Part shown: piece after piece, positions 1 to 10,030 of the stretch
Layout: each line of letters starts with the position of its first letter
Position numbering within the stretch: the first letter of the stretch is position 1
DNA from: Gnetum montanum
Lineage: Eukaryota > Streptophyta > Gnetopsida > Gnetales > Gnetaceae
Assembly: GCA_015680685.1 (NCBI GenBank)
Contig: MNCI01016200.1
Coordinates: 63,655-93,354, forward strand
DNA: 29,700 bases
Reading direction: 5' to 3'
Made by a program: the position numbers and the translations under genes
Notes under the pieces: model-generated
Seen by the model: only the letters and a program-made list of their open reading frames with translations
Told to the model about the DNA's origin: nothing
Database searches by the model: none

Positions 1-115
1 TGAGTTATGTTTTTTATTTTTTATTTTGTTTAAATTATTTAGCTAGTGGTTTAGATAGTATCATCCTTGGCAAGTAATTTTGGGATTTTTAGATTGCTCT
101 TATTGTTCTTGTTGC

Positions 116-436
116 CTGATAGAAAATTTCTTTCCTACCAAGAGACTTAATAGATTTTCCACTTATGCAGCTATAGGAAGTGCAATCCTTATGGGGAAAT
201 TCAATGCTAACATATCACATCTAGTATTTCTAGAGATATAGAGGAGGTTTGAAGAGAAGAAGGTAGAGAAACTCACATTGCCATTCCCTTGCCTCATTAG
301 AAAGTTGTTCAAGGAAGCAAGAACTCTAGGGGTATACAAATGATGTTCTAAGGAAAGCCTAGAATGTATCTTATGCAAAGATGTTTAAACTAGTGTCATC
401 AAAGAAGGATTAGATGGAAAATTTAGCAAGCATTAA
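116..436 (+). pseudogene. Degenerate retroelement ORF, upstream block
   Basis: One + strand frame reads as protein from about 116, with in-frame stops only at widely spaced TAG/TGA/TAA codons. It includes the stretches ATYAAIGSAILMGKF-like (near 161-205) and LTLPFPCLIRKLFKEA (near 271-318). The second resembles the LPFPxLIxxL segment found in plant retrotransposon-associated 'putative plant transposon protein' ORFs; that is a weak, by-eye resemblance. No start codon is clear, and the coding sequence may begin outside the window. It lies upstream of, and on the same strand as, the helix-rich block at 717-2216 and the LTR at 2435, so I read all three as one element. Function is not established. 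Confidence 0.4.
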
Positions 437-716
437 GGGAGTAGCAAGGTCCACACCAACAAGTAATCTTCCAAGAATTAGATAGCAAGAACAAGTAGGA
501 CCCAGTGGGTCAACACCTACTAGTGATATACCTAGACTGAATGCTCTAATTGCACAACAAGATTATAGGCCTTCCATGAGCCACTTATAGTAGATCGCAG
601 AAATAATTAGTTGGGTAGAAAAGGAAGGTTTTTCTAGTAGATAGGTATCTCTATAGGTAGAAGAGGACAATGACTAGGCATAATAGATTTCATGAAACAC
701 TCTATCTTTTTAGGTC
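437..716 (+). other. Decayed linker between two coding blocks
   Basis: No frame stays open, but composition matches the coding blocks on either side. It is probably the same ORF with more frameshifts. No other feature seen. Confidence 0.3.
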
Positions 717-2216
717 ATGTTAGAAACTAGGAAAGGAGCCATAGTCATGATGATGCAACATCAAGATATAGTAAGATCAGCAGAAGTAATTACTAACCAC
801 ATCAAGAAATCATATAATATTCCCATTGTGTCACCAGTAGATATTGTTGGAACTAGAGATGTTGAAATGCTAGTCGATACATCCATGATCCTAGCAGAAC
901 ATGAACATGTTCTTGATCAACTATTGTAGATAGGACAAGTCATGTAAAATCTCTTTGATATCCTTACCAATATCAATACACTTTATTCTGATCTAATGGT
1001 GATAAAGATGAAGCTGGTCATGGTGGAGACAAGGGTAGAGTAGGTAGAGAACAAAGTGCATAGGCTGCAAACCAAGTTAGGAATTTTAAAAGTAGAAAGG
1101 AGAGATCCTACATAATATATAGTCCTAGACCAACTAGATGCATTCAAAATAGAACAATTAAGATAGCTCATAGCAAGAAATATTCAAGTATAGATGGAAA
1201 GGAAGAAGGCTATATGGAATACATTAGTGGCAGAAGCACAAACGTATGCACAAGCCAAAGCCATTAATGCCTTAGAGGAAAAAATTAAGAAACTCATCGC
1301 AAAAAATACAAGGTTGATAGACATTGAAAAGAAAAAAATGTTATTGAGGAAAGCATTCATCAACTATGAGAATAATTCATTAGATTCAAGCAAGACATGA
1401 ATAAATTGTCCAAAGAAAACCAAATCTTGTCAATGGGAGAAGTCTACATTATCCACCAAAAGGTAGCAGTTGAAATTTAGCATGTGCCAAAATGAGGCCA
1501 AGAAGCATGAAAGGCTTAAAGAATACTTCAAAGACCATGTGAGTATTTATAAATAAATCAATGAAAAGGAAATATACAAGGCCAAGGCTAAGATCAATTC
1601 AATTATAGTACAAACACTAGATTGACAGCCAATTTTGGATAGCTTAGCCCATGTCCATTAAGTTGATGTGAAGAATAAGGACCTGTAGATCAAGAATCTT
1701 ATTGAGTACATAGGATTAGCAAACCTTCTATATGCTAATCTAGTCATGTTGATAACAAGTAGACTAAGAAATGAGCTTGAAAAACAAGTAGAACAGTCTA
1801 TGACATGTATGAGAAGGAGTTTGCGAATAGAAAGGAAGCCAAACAGAAACTACACATTGTAAACTCTAAAATTGGAAGTAGTAAAAGCCAGCTACCAAGG
1901 ACAAAAAGATGTAGCACCAAACCTAGCCCACCGATGACTAATTATCAAGAATTGCAAATGGTGGCTAGGGCATTTAGAGAAGAAAGGAGATAGTTCGTGG
2001 CCTAGTATGTTAAGGAAAATAAGATGTTTCCGTAGCTACCATGCTTGTGGAAAGAACCAATGTCATCAAACATTGTAGAATTTACATGGATAGTACATCA
2101 TCTTAGGTTAGAGAAAGAGAAACTTTGGGCAGTCCTCAACTAATACAAATTTCAAAAGCCCGATGAAAAACTAAAGAAGTCAATAGAGGAGCTACCACTG
2201 CTGAGAACTTAAAGGC
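717..2216 (+). pseudogene. Degenerate helix-rich ORF of a + strand retroelement
   Basis: A + strand reading frame can be followed, with shifts, from the ATG at 717 to about 2216. Open pieces lie at 717-926, 1194-1397 and 1805-1990. The deduced protein is rich in Lys, Glu, Gln, Leu and Ile with heptad-like spacing (for example the KAINALEEKIKKLIAKNTRL region near 1258-1317), suggesting a long coiled coil. Stops within the frame are mainly TAG, as expected if CAG (Gln) codons decayed by C-to-T change. The block ends shortly before an AT-rich spacer, a purine tract and a probable LTR, where the 3'-most ORF of a retroelement would lie. It could also be a Gag-type protein. No catalytic motif was recognised, and the exact family is unknown. 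Confidence 0.5.
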
Positions 2217-2434
2217 TACATTGATTTTTAAAGTTTTTATTTATTTGTTGTTAATTGTATTCATCATGCTATGTATGATAAGTTTGTAAAAGTGCCACTC
2301 AAACCATAATATGACATTCAAAGTCATGTATATAGGTAGTCATGTCAAGTTGAGTATGCCTCCAAATTTTGTAAGGAACTCTATCCTCTTTTTATTTTAA
2401 CTCAAGGGTGAGTTTCCAATTAGTCATGGGGGTA
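2217..2434 (+). other. 3' non-coding region with purine tract before LTR
   Basis: AT-rich and without a gene. It ends in a G-rich purine run (TCATGGGGGTA near 2424-2434) immediately before a TG dinucleotide, the usual place of a polypurine tract at a + strand element's 3' LTR. Confidence 0.45.
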
Positions 2435-3000
2435 TGATAGAATCTATTTTTGATGTGCCATGATATTATATCAATGATATTACATCTATGATATTGTATT
2501 TATGATATCATAGCTTTACATATGTCATTGTTGATATGATGAATTGGGAGCTATGCAACCTTATAAATACTGACACTTGGTTGCATTAACAACACAACTT
2601 TCATGACACCCTTAGGAAAATTCTTGTAGTTTGTTTTCATAGTTTTCACTTAGCAATAGAGTGAATGCCCATAGTGTGGTGTTAAGTAGTTGAATGGAAT
2701 CTTTATTCAAGTGGATTGTACTTGGGCATAGTTCATGAATGATAATAAAGATCAAGATTGTTTATCATCATTGCAGCTTTCACTTAGTTTCTTTGTTTTA
2801 CTTAGCTAATATATTTACTTAGTTTAATTGTAATTTCTTTAGTATGCTTACTTTAGTATAGTTCTTTACATTTCTGAAATACTTTACTATTCATTCTTAC
2901 TAGTAAGGTGGAATGAGTACGATTGGTTTTGAACATATAAGTGTAACTGTTTGGTAATCCCAATAGTATTATTTCTTAGTTTGTCTAGTAGCATAATGGT
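2435..3000 (+). repeat. Probable 3' LTR of the 5'-truncated element (end uncertain)
   Basis: It starts with TGATAGAATC straight after the purine tract, has a TATA box (TATAAATA, 2562-2569) about 125 bp in, and a possible polyadenylation signal AATAAA near 2743. The right end is a guess, because I found no matching LTR copy and no target duplication. Confidence 0.4.
2562..2569 (+). promoter_or_regulatory. TATA box of putative LTR promoter
   Basis: TATAAATA inside the presumed LTR, preceded by several ATGATAT-type short repeats. Position and sequence fit an LTR promoter; transcription start is not determined. Confidence 0.4.
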
Positions 3001-4126
3001 TACATGAGCCCAAAACGTGTACAAAAACCCAGGAACACCTACTCATCGTCATAAGATAGAGTAGACTTGTATTTCTATTATTGTATAAACTTATATCTTA
3101 TTCTCATTTTCATTATGTTTGCACTTAGAAGTAACATGAGCTAACAACATCAAGATATCATATGCCTTATTTAGAGTTAAACCATACACTTGCACTTTAC
3201 TAACTCAAAGTGGAAAGACAACAATCACAAACTAATTATCAACTTCTAGCATACTTACATTGCCTATCCACAGATTATGATCTAGTTGCACATGTGCACT
3301 CATGACTTGTATGGTGGAGTGTTGGGATACCTTACTTCTCATCAAAAAAATTGGAAAGATCTTCAAAATCCCATCGATGATAAATCTTCATGATGTTGCT
3401 AGCAACAACTATTCTTTCTTCCTTAGCTCTTATGTTGATGCTTCTTCTTCATGCCAAATATTTATTAAGGATGGACTAAAATTTCTCTTCATCATGCCAT
3501 GGATGCAGTAAATATGAGATGTTTAAGATTTAACCCTTGTATGTGTTACTACTTGTTCATGGAAATATACTCCTCTAACCTCTTCTTGGCCTCTTTTCCT
3601 TTCCTTGCAAAAGACCTTCAATCTTAGGTATTTCATTTGGCATCATCTAAAGTTACCAAAGGATGAACATTAGTTTTGATAATTTTTCATTAATGATTAA
3701 CCCTTTTTGAATCCTTAGTTTGCATAAAATTCAAAAAAAAAAAAAATAGCTTTTAGGCACAAAGTGATTTTATAATAATGTTTACTAAGGCTCCAATTAA
3801 TTACATTTTTAATAGTAATAGCTTATCTATGTGTAATGTGCTCCAATGAAGGACATTGCAAAAAAGAATAAAAAATTAGTATTCATCTTTCATGCTTTTC
3901 TAATTATCATATTCTTCATATTCACTTCCAAAATAAATAACAGAAAGTTGTGAATATGTACATAGTGATGATTGTAAAAAATAATAATAGAAGTTATTAT
4001 TACATGTTGTGGAAATTAAATGGACTATAGTGGAAGTTATATAGACACGTTGTAATAAATAACGAAGCTATATTGGAAGTGCGTAAGTTGGTTACACTAG
4101 TAGCAAGAGATTTCAAGAATTGGAAT
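3001..4126. other. AT-rich intergenic stretch, no gene seen
   Basis: No frame with recognisable protein content. A short open frame at 3302-3511 has no family resemblance. Contains a poly-A run near 3733-3746. The end (about 4004-4126) may be promoter or LTR sequence belonging to the ORF remnant that follows. Confidence 0.4.
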
Positions 4127-4133
4127 TATATAA
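4127..4133 (+). promoter_or_regulatory. TATA box upstream of ORF remnant
   Basis: TATATAA about 100 bp before the ATG at 4230. The spacing suits a plant promoter with a short leader. Confidence 0.35.
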
Positions 4134-4229
4134 GGAGCTATAGTTAACTAACAAAAACAAAGAAAATCAACTTTAGTTTTCACCAAGAGAAATTCAATTT
4201 CAATTTGCAATCAAGAGTGAGCTTGAAAA

Positions 4230-4796
4230 ATGCCAATTAAAAGGCCTTTTATTCCATACATGACTAGTTGATGTTCAGAACATGTTTTAAGAGCTTTTTA
4301 TAAGGCAACAGCTTGTGGGGCTTCCCAGGAAAGCCCATTCCTACTTTGGCTTTTGGATGAATTTAGCTTTCTCATCGTTGATCATTCCATCCACTCTAAC
4401 ATATGGGGCAAGTATTACCAATGTGCACTAGATGCTAGGCTTTAGGAAGAGCCTAATCATGTCGATTCATGGGAGGAAGCTTTTGTTTCTTAGGAAATAA
4501 TGGAACCTAGTTGTGAGGAGTGTCATCATTTGGAAACAAAGTAGTCTGTTGAAAAAGGAAAGGAGATAGTTTTCAGAAATAATGCTATAGAGGATAATGT
4601 GAAGGTAAAAGAAGTGGGAGAGTTGATAAAATAAGAGGAAGAAAAGAAAGCTTGGGTTACAATAGAAATCGAGTATGATAGAACCTATGACAAGAGAATT
4701 CCAAAGAGGATTACTTTGACTATTTTCATCCCTGTTGCTGAGTAGTTTATGCTAGGATCCACTTGTACAATTTTTGTTTCTTTTTCTTAGGAATGA
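4230..4796 (+). pseudogene. Degenerate ORF of unknown function
   Basis: From ATG 4230 a single frame keeps protein-like content for about 189 codons, interrupted by a TGA early on and then mostly TAG codons, ending near TGA 4794-4796. Recognisable stretches include KATACGASQESPFLLWLLDE (near 4302-4361) and YDRTYDKRIPKRITLTIF (near 4674-4727). The middle is Glu/Lys-rich. I do not recognise the family. The TATA box just upstream and the conserved frame suggest a once-functional ORF, either a host gene or the first ORF of an old retroelement. Stops at TAG fit loss of CAG or TGG codons. No intron is apparent. Confidence 0.45.
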
Positions 4797-5387
4797 GGCT
4801 TTTATACCATTGAATCTTAAATTAATTAGGAATTTTTCCCAAAAATGATTTATGATTTTCAAATGCAAAAATGTTCAATAAAAATTTATGTTTCATTTGA
4901 ACATAAAAAATGTGATTCAGCTAATGTGCATGGGTAAATATTTTCCATCTTAAATGAGGCTTGCATAACTTAAAGAATTTTAAGGTGGGCAAGGAATCTT
5001 GGCACATGTTGGCCATTTAATGGAAAAGGCTTTATGAATATATTCCATCCATCTTTTGGTGAATGTGTTATGTTATCTTTCAAGGGAAGAGAGGCGGAAT
5101 GAGCTTTGTCCATGATTTTAATCATAATCTACAAAAGATGACAATGTTGATACGAAGAGGCTGATTTAAGCCATGATTCTAAGATCATTCGCAAAGAGGT
5201 TCTTGAAGATCAACGTCTATTAAAAGAGAAGATTCTTCATGGAAGTAGCACTTGTAGATTCATGCACAAATTTTATGGAATCAAAAGAGAAATGCAAAAA
5301 ATTAAACATCATTGAGCATGTGAGATGCTTGTTTCAGAATAAAATCCAAGAAATCTCAAATGTCAAAGAAAATGAAGGTCTCAAACA
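4797..5387. other. AT-rich decayed sequence, no gene seen
   Basis: No sustained frame on either strand. It may be the decayed continuation of the ORF at 4230 towards the coding-like remnant at 5388. Confidence 0.35.
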
Positions 5388-5534
5388 AAGCTAGAGGTTA
5401 ACACAGTCAATGAATTTTTGGAAGAGCTAAAACTAAGCAAACTAAACAATGAATCTATCAAGATCCTAAATACATATGATGTTGTGGCTATGAATTGGGT
5501 CAATCAAATCAAGATGATGATGCTAAAATATAAG
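5388..5534 (+). pseudogene. Short coding remnant interrupted by element B
   Basis: Open for 49 codons on the + strand, with the helix-like stretch NEFLEELKLSKLNNESIKIL. The frame runs straight into the 5' end of element B at 5535. Past element B, at 9186, the same frame continues for some 25 codons with two stops, so B probably inserted into this remnant. The family is unrecognised. Confidence 0.3.
5530..5534. repeat. Target-site duplication ATAAG (left), element B
   Basis: ATAAG directly precedes the LTR start TGTTGATG. The same five bases follow the right LTR at 9181-9185. Five base pairs is the usual duplication size for Ty3/gypsy integrases. Confidence 0.85.
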
Positions 5535-5858
5535 TGTTGATGCATAAATTTTGGATGCACCAACACCTAGAAAAAGAAACTCATTTGAGGAGACTATTGC
5601 CTAGGGTGCCTCTCGTATGGGTATAGAAACTTGGGAATAGTCTCAGTTGGAGAGGGCCATGTGATGTTTTAAAATAAAATAAAATAAACTAAAAACTGGG
5701 GAAAATTTAAATTGAACAACTCTCTTGAAATTCAAGAATTCATGAAAACACAGTAGGTAGAAAGAAAATTTAAATTTTTCCCTGGTCCCCTATTGCTGCC
5801 ACCGGTTCATGCCATGTTGTCATTGCAAACGCCGACATAGCCAACATTGCTCATAGCC

Positions 5859-5861
<3 letters not shown>

Positions 5862-5907
<46 letters not shown>
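5862..5907. repeat. (GA)23 microsatellite in LTR
   Basis: Uninterrupted GA dinucleotides. The right LTR has only a short GA run at the matching place (about 7808-7832), so the array expanded or contracted after insertion. Confidence 0.95.
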
Positions 5908-5910
<3 letters not shown>

Positions 5911-6737
5911 ATCTAGTGTTCGACCATCACGTGCCTCGTCATCACCTACCATGCAACCTACTATTGATGGTAGAAAACCTAGGGGGATCACTTATTGTAG
6001 GTTCATCATTGCTAAAGAGAGAGAAAAAAAGAGAGAACCCTATTGTAGTCACCAGTTCAGATCTACAGAGAGAGGGAGAGTGAGAGATCTATTCCATCAC
6101 CAATCGCCATTACAGTTTGTAGTTCTATTTGCTATCATTTGCTAGGGAAGGGAGGAGAGGGAGAGAGATGCCACTACTATCTAGTCTACATGTTGCAGAC
6201 ATGTCATTCGTAGCCTCTATTTCCTGGTGTCCACATCATTCTATCTGCCATGCACGTCGTCAGAGAGAAGAGACATTGGACCTCGATGAGAGAGAGGTTG
6301 GCCTCCAATGTGAGAGAGAGACTAGCCCTAATGAGAGAGAGACTAGTCCTAGTGAAAGAGAGAGGCTAGCTATAATGCTACCTACTATCTACCACCACAT
6401 TGCCATTGTTGTCATTGCAATTACCACCATCATGTGGCCTACTGGAGAGGGGAGAGATTGGCTGTTGCTGATATGCTAAAGAAAGAGAAATTGTTGTCTG
6501 CTAATTTCTTTCAGAGAGGGAAGTTCTCGATAGATGATTAGCCTACTACATGTTGCTTAGCCCCTCCACTGGTGCTAAGAGTCCCTTGCTTCCCCCCACA
6601 ACCATCTGCACCACATCCTGCTGTTGCAAGAGAGAGAGGAGAGGTTGCAGGCTCTGCCTACCATCTAGCACCACGTTGCCACGCTAGAGAGAAAGGAGGC
6701 CACACACCTTCTACCCCCATAACATTTGCTCCTCCCC

Positions 6738-6744
6738 TTTTATA
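6738..6744 (-). promoter_or_regulatory. TATA box, element B left LTR
   Basis: TATAAAA on the minus strand, about 400 bp from the sense 5' end of this LTR. Conserved at 8778-8784 in the right LTR and in both LTRs of element A. Confidence 0.55.
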
Positions 6745-7143
6745 GTCACTCATCTAGGTGTTTAAATAGCCATATCCCATGTGGATTACATCCACCACCC
6801 AGGCCATTATGTAACTTCCATAATGTCTAGGACCGTTATGTCATTAGTTATGCCACCATTGCACATAACTCCTAGCATCACTCAGACATAACTCCTACCA
6901 TGTTCTTCACCACCATTGATTATGCCACCTTTGCTGACATTACGTAGCCCACGTTCTACACCACTTAGGCTATTATGTCCATCCCATCATGGCATGGCAA
7001 TGTAACCACTACCACAAGCTCGCCATTATGAATTGGGCCCCAAGATGTTCTTGTACAAATTAACTTTCTCTATGCTTAGTGCCAAGGCATTAGAATTGTT
7101 GATCATGGCCTTGTGCCTAACATGGGCACTGTTGGCATTAATA

Positions 7144-7519
7144 GTTAGCACCCAAACTAGAAATTGCATGTAAGTGCAAGGAACAACACAACCATAGAAA
7201 TCTTAAAAGGAGATGCACAAGATAGAGGAAAACGTTAGGACTTAGGTAAGGACCGCCAAAACACAAATCTAAAAATGGGACTAGAAAAATGGGGGTTGAA
7301 AAATTTGAAATAGGATTAAAGATGGGTTATGAGAGTTGGGTAATGAAAATTTTAGGAAACAAACTTTTGGGATTGGAATATAAAAGGACTTGAAAATTCT
7401 TAGAAAATAAAGAAAAATATTTTTCCAAAATAAGGGCTGAAAATAGAGATTTTAGCCAAATTTTTTTTTTGAAATAGAATTAGGAAATGAGTCAGGCCCC
7501 CCTTCTAGTACCAAAAAGG
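7144..7519 (-). other. Element B internal region, non-coding
   Basis: 376 bp without an ORF. The left edge (GTTAGCACCCAAACTAG, purine tract on the minus strand) and the right edge (primer-binding-like site) correspond to the internal edges of element A. The rest is A/G-rich with a poly-T run near 7460. Confidence 0.75.
7496..7513 (-). other. Primer-binding site candidate, element B
   Basis: Read on the minus strand, TGGTACTAGAAGGGGGGC begins 6 nt after the sense 5' LTR. TGG pairs with the CCA end of a tRNA. It differs from the element A site at three of 18 positions. The tRNA was not identified. Confidence 0.55.
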
Positions 7520-9180
7520 TGTTGATGTGTAAATTTTGGACACACTAACACTTAAGAAAAGAAACTCATTTGAGGTGACTATTACCTAGGGTGCTTCTTG
7601 TATGGGTACAAAAACCCAAGAATAGTCTTAGTTGGAGAGGACCATGTGACGTTTCAAAACAAAATAAATTAAACTGAAATGTTGAAAAACTTCAAATTGA
7701 ACAACTCGCTTACTACTGTTGCTACTGTAGCTTTAGTCCCCCATTGCTACCGTTAGTTTGTGTTGTCTTGTCATTGCAGACATCATCATAGTTGATGCTG
7801 CTCATAGCTAATGGGAGAGGGAGAGAGAGAGAGAGATTTTTTTGGTGTACCACTGCCACACACCTTGCCATCACCTACTATGCAACCTACCATTGGTCGC
7901 AGAAAACCTAAGAAGGCCACCTATTGTAGCTTCATTATTGTTGAAGAAAGAAGAAAAAAGAAAGAACCCTACTGTAGTCATTGATTTGGATCTACAAAGA
8001 GAGGGAGAGAGAGAGATCTGTTCCATTGCCAACCACCATTATGGTTTGTGGTTTTTTTTGCTATAGTTTGTTGGGGAAGGGAGGAGAGAGAGAGAGAGGA
8101 TTTGTTCCATTTCCAACTGCCATTACGGTTTGTGGTTTTGTTTGCTATCGTTTGTTGGGGAAGGGAGGAGAGAGAGAGAGAGAGATGTTGCTACTGTCTA
8201 CTCTACGTGTTGCAAACATGTCATTCATAGCCTCTATTTTCTGGCATGCACGACATTCTATTTACCATGCACAATGTCAAAGAGAGGAGAGGCTGGACCC
8301 CGATGAGAGAGAGGCTAGCCTCCAATGTGAGAGAGAGACTGGCCCCAATGAGAAAGAGGCTAGCCCTAGTGTGAGAGAGATGCTGGTTGTAGGTGTTGCC
8401 CACTATCTACCACCATGTCACTGTCGTTGTTGTTGTAGTCACCATGTCACATGTTGCCAAAGAGGGAAGAGGTTGGCCAATGACGATATGCCAAAGAAAG
8501 ACAAATTGCTATCTACTAGTTTCCTCTGGAGAGGGGAGTCCTCAATAGATGATCCACCTATCGTTTGTTGCTTAACCCCACACAACGCGCCCCCCCCCCC
8601 TCTCTCCCAATGGTGCTGAGAGTCCCCTGCTTCCCTCTACAACCATTTGTAGTGTGCCTTGCTACTCTAAGAGAGAGAGAGAGGAGGTTGCAGGCTCTAC
8701 CTATCATTTGGCACCATGTTTCTACACTAGAGAGAAAGCAGGCCACACCCATTTTGCCCCCACAACATCCACTCCACTTTTATAGCTGCTCATTTGGGTG
8801 TTTAAATGCCCATGTCCCACATCAGTTACATCTACAACCAGGCTATTACACAACTTCTCTAATGCCCAGGACCACAATGTCATCAGTTATGCAACCATTG
8901 CATGTAACTCCTGGCACCACTCAGATGTAATTCCCACCACATTCTCCACCATCATCGATTACACCACCTTTGCTGATGTTACATAACCCATGTTCTACAC
9001 CACCCTACTATTATGTCCATGCCATTATGGTGTGGCAATGTAACCATCACCACAAGCTTTCTATTATAAATTGGACCCCAAGACATGCTTGTACAAATTA
9101 ACTTTCTTTGTACTTGGTGCCAGGGCATGAGACTTGTTGATCATGACCCATGTCTAGCATGGGAGATGTTGGCATCAACA
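7520..9180 (-). repeat. Element B right LTR (5' LTR in sense)
   Basis: 1661 bp, starts TGTTGATGTG and ends CATCAACA. It contains several GAGAGA runs (about 7808-7832, 8003-8017, 8072-8098, 8169-8185) and an internal repeat in which GGTTTGTGGTTTTNTTTGCT recurs near 8043 and 8129. The open frames at 7981-8619 and 8565-8930 come from this repeat-rich sequence and are not supported as genes. Confidence 0.88.
8778..8784 (-). promoter_or_regulatory. TATA box, element B right (sense 5') LTR
   Basis: TATAAAA on the minus strand about 400 bp into the sense 5' LTR. This would be the promoter for element B transcripts, if still active. Confidence 0.55.
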
Positions 9181-9185
9181 ATAAG
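9181..9185. repeat. Target-site duplication ATAAG (right), element B
   Basis: Identical to 5530-5534 and directly abuts the LTR end CAACA. Confidence 0.85.
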
Positions 9186-9632
9186 ATGCCATAATTTGAG
9201 GATCTAGAGAAAAAGAAAAATTCCACATATTGTGAAAGTTTCTAAGTTTCTACAAAGAGCACAGCAGAGCGTAACTCGGTGAAAAAACCAAACTCCAACC
9301 AATCGAATCTTTGTCAACTCTGCAACCCAGATCTCAGACCTCAGCTCTTTGAAGAGATAGGAGCAAAGCCAGATTTCGTCTGCTGCAAAAGGTTCAGAGG
9401 GAAAACAAAGTGGGCTAAGAAGAATACATTAGTGTAGAAGAAAATCGTGAATGCTCCATTGCTGCCTACAACGAATCCAGTGGATCTTGTGTGCTTCTGT
9501 GATATGGTATTCCTTTTGTATACAAGGATCTGGCAAAGGTCCTGCCTTGCACTCCACTTGGAAGATGCTTGGAAAATGCTGGTAGCTTACTTTGATAAAC
9601 TTTAATATTTGTGGAGATTGATTCTGGAGGCT
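9186..9632. other. Unassigned sequence upstream of ALDH fragment
   Basis: More balanced in composition than the flanks, with some open frame in line with the ALDH fragment, but I recognise no domain. Possibly an untranslated or captured host-gene piece. Confidence 0.3.
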
Positions 9633-9970
9633 TTTGCAAAGAGCAACATGAAGCCAGTGACGCTGGAGCTAGGCGTCAGGACTCCTCTCATAATCATGGA
9701 CGATGCAGACTTGGATGAGGTAGTTACCCTGGCCGATATGGGCATTTACAGCAACATGGGGTAAGTGTGTGCGGCAGGGTCACGTGAATTTGTGCGAGAA
9801 AAAATCTACGATGAGTTCGTGAAGAAAGCCAATGCTTTGTCTCGTCAACGAGTTGTCGGCAACCCATTCAGTGATTCAAGCCTGAAGTCATGCACAGTCC
9901 ATAGGTGAATAAGGTGCAGTATGACAAAGTGCCCAAATACATTGAATATGGAAAGCAGGAGGGAGCAACA
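9633..9970 (+). pseudogene. Aldehyde dehydrogenase (class 1/2, ALDH2-like) fragment
   Basis: NAD-dependent ALDHs oxidise aldehydes to acids. This piece covers the catalytic centre: KPVTLELG contains the general-base Glu (codon 9666-9668), then DDADLDEVV, then SNMG-stop-VCAAGSR around the nucleophile Cys (TGT 9768-9770), then [12 protein letters not shown] and RVVGNPF. After a frameshift near 9890 it continues as KVQYDKVPKYIEYGKQEGAT. Faults are a TAA at 9762-9764 where the family has Gln before the active-site cysteines, the frameshift, and another stop near 9901. Only about 110 of some 500 residues are present, and no intron interrupts them. It is joined to the AAP pseudogene downstream on the same strand. 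Family assignment is firm; the gene is dead. Confidence 0.85.
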
Positions 9971-10030
9971 CGCCGAAGACAAGTGTAACATTATCGCAAG
10001 GATCACCAAGTATGCATTTACTAGAACCGT

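Larger units (their letters stand above)
5535..7143 (-). repeat. Element B left LTR (3' LTR in sense)
   Basis: 1609 bp, beginning TGTTGATGCATAAATTTTGG. It ends ...GGCATTAATA, where the expected terminal CA has decayed (the right LTR ends ...GGCATCAACA). The centre is rich in GAGA runs. ORFs such as 6129-6479 lie in this low-complexity part and are not real genes. Confidence 0.88.
5535..9180 (-). mobile_element. Element B: non-coding LTR retrotransposon
   Basis: Two LTRs (5535-7143 and 7520-9180) flank only 376 bp, and the whole is bounded by ATAAG duplications. Orientation is minus: a TGG-initial primer-binding-like site adjoins the right LTR and a G-rich purine tract adjoins the left LTR when read on the minus strand. 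The interior has no ORF. Both LTR ends and the internal edges match element A (10648-18751), so B belongs to the same family and would need Gag and Pol from a relative to move. The two LTRs differ clearly more from each other than those of A do, so B is the older insertion. Confidence 0.88.

Noticed and set aside
2970-3050. tRNA-like stretch (GTCTAGTAGCATAATGGTTA)
   Set aside because: Faint resemblance to a D-arm, but no acceptor stem, anticodon arm or T-arm could be built.
7981-8619. 212-codon + strand ORF in the element B right LTR
   Set aside because: It lies in GAGAGA-type low-complexity LTR sequence, is not open in the left LTR, and has no family resemblance.
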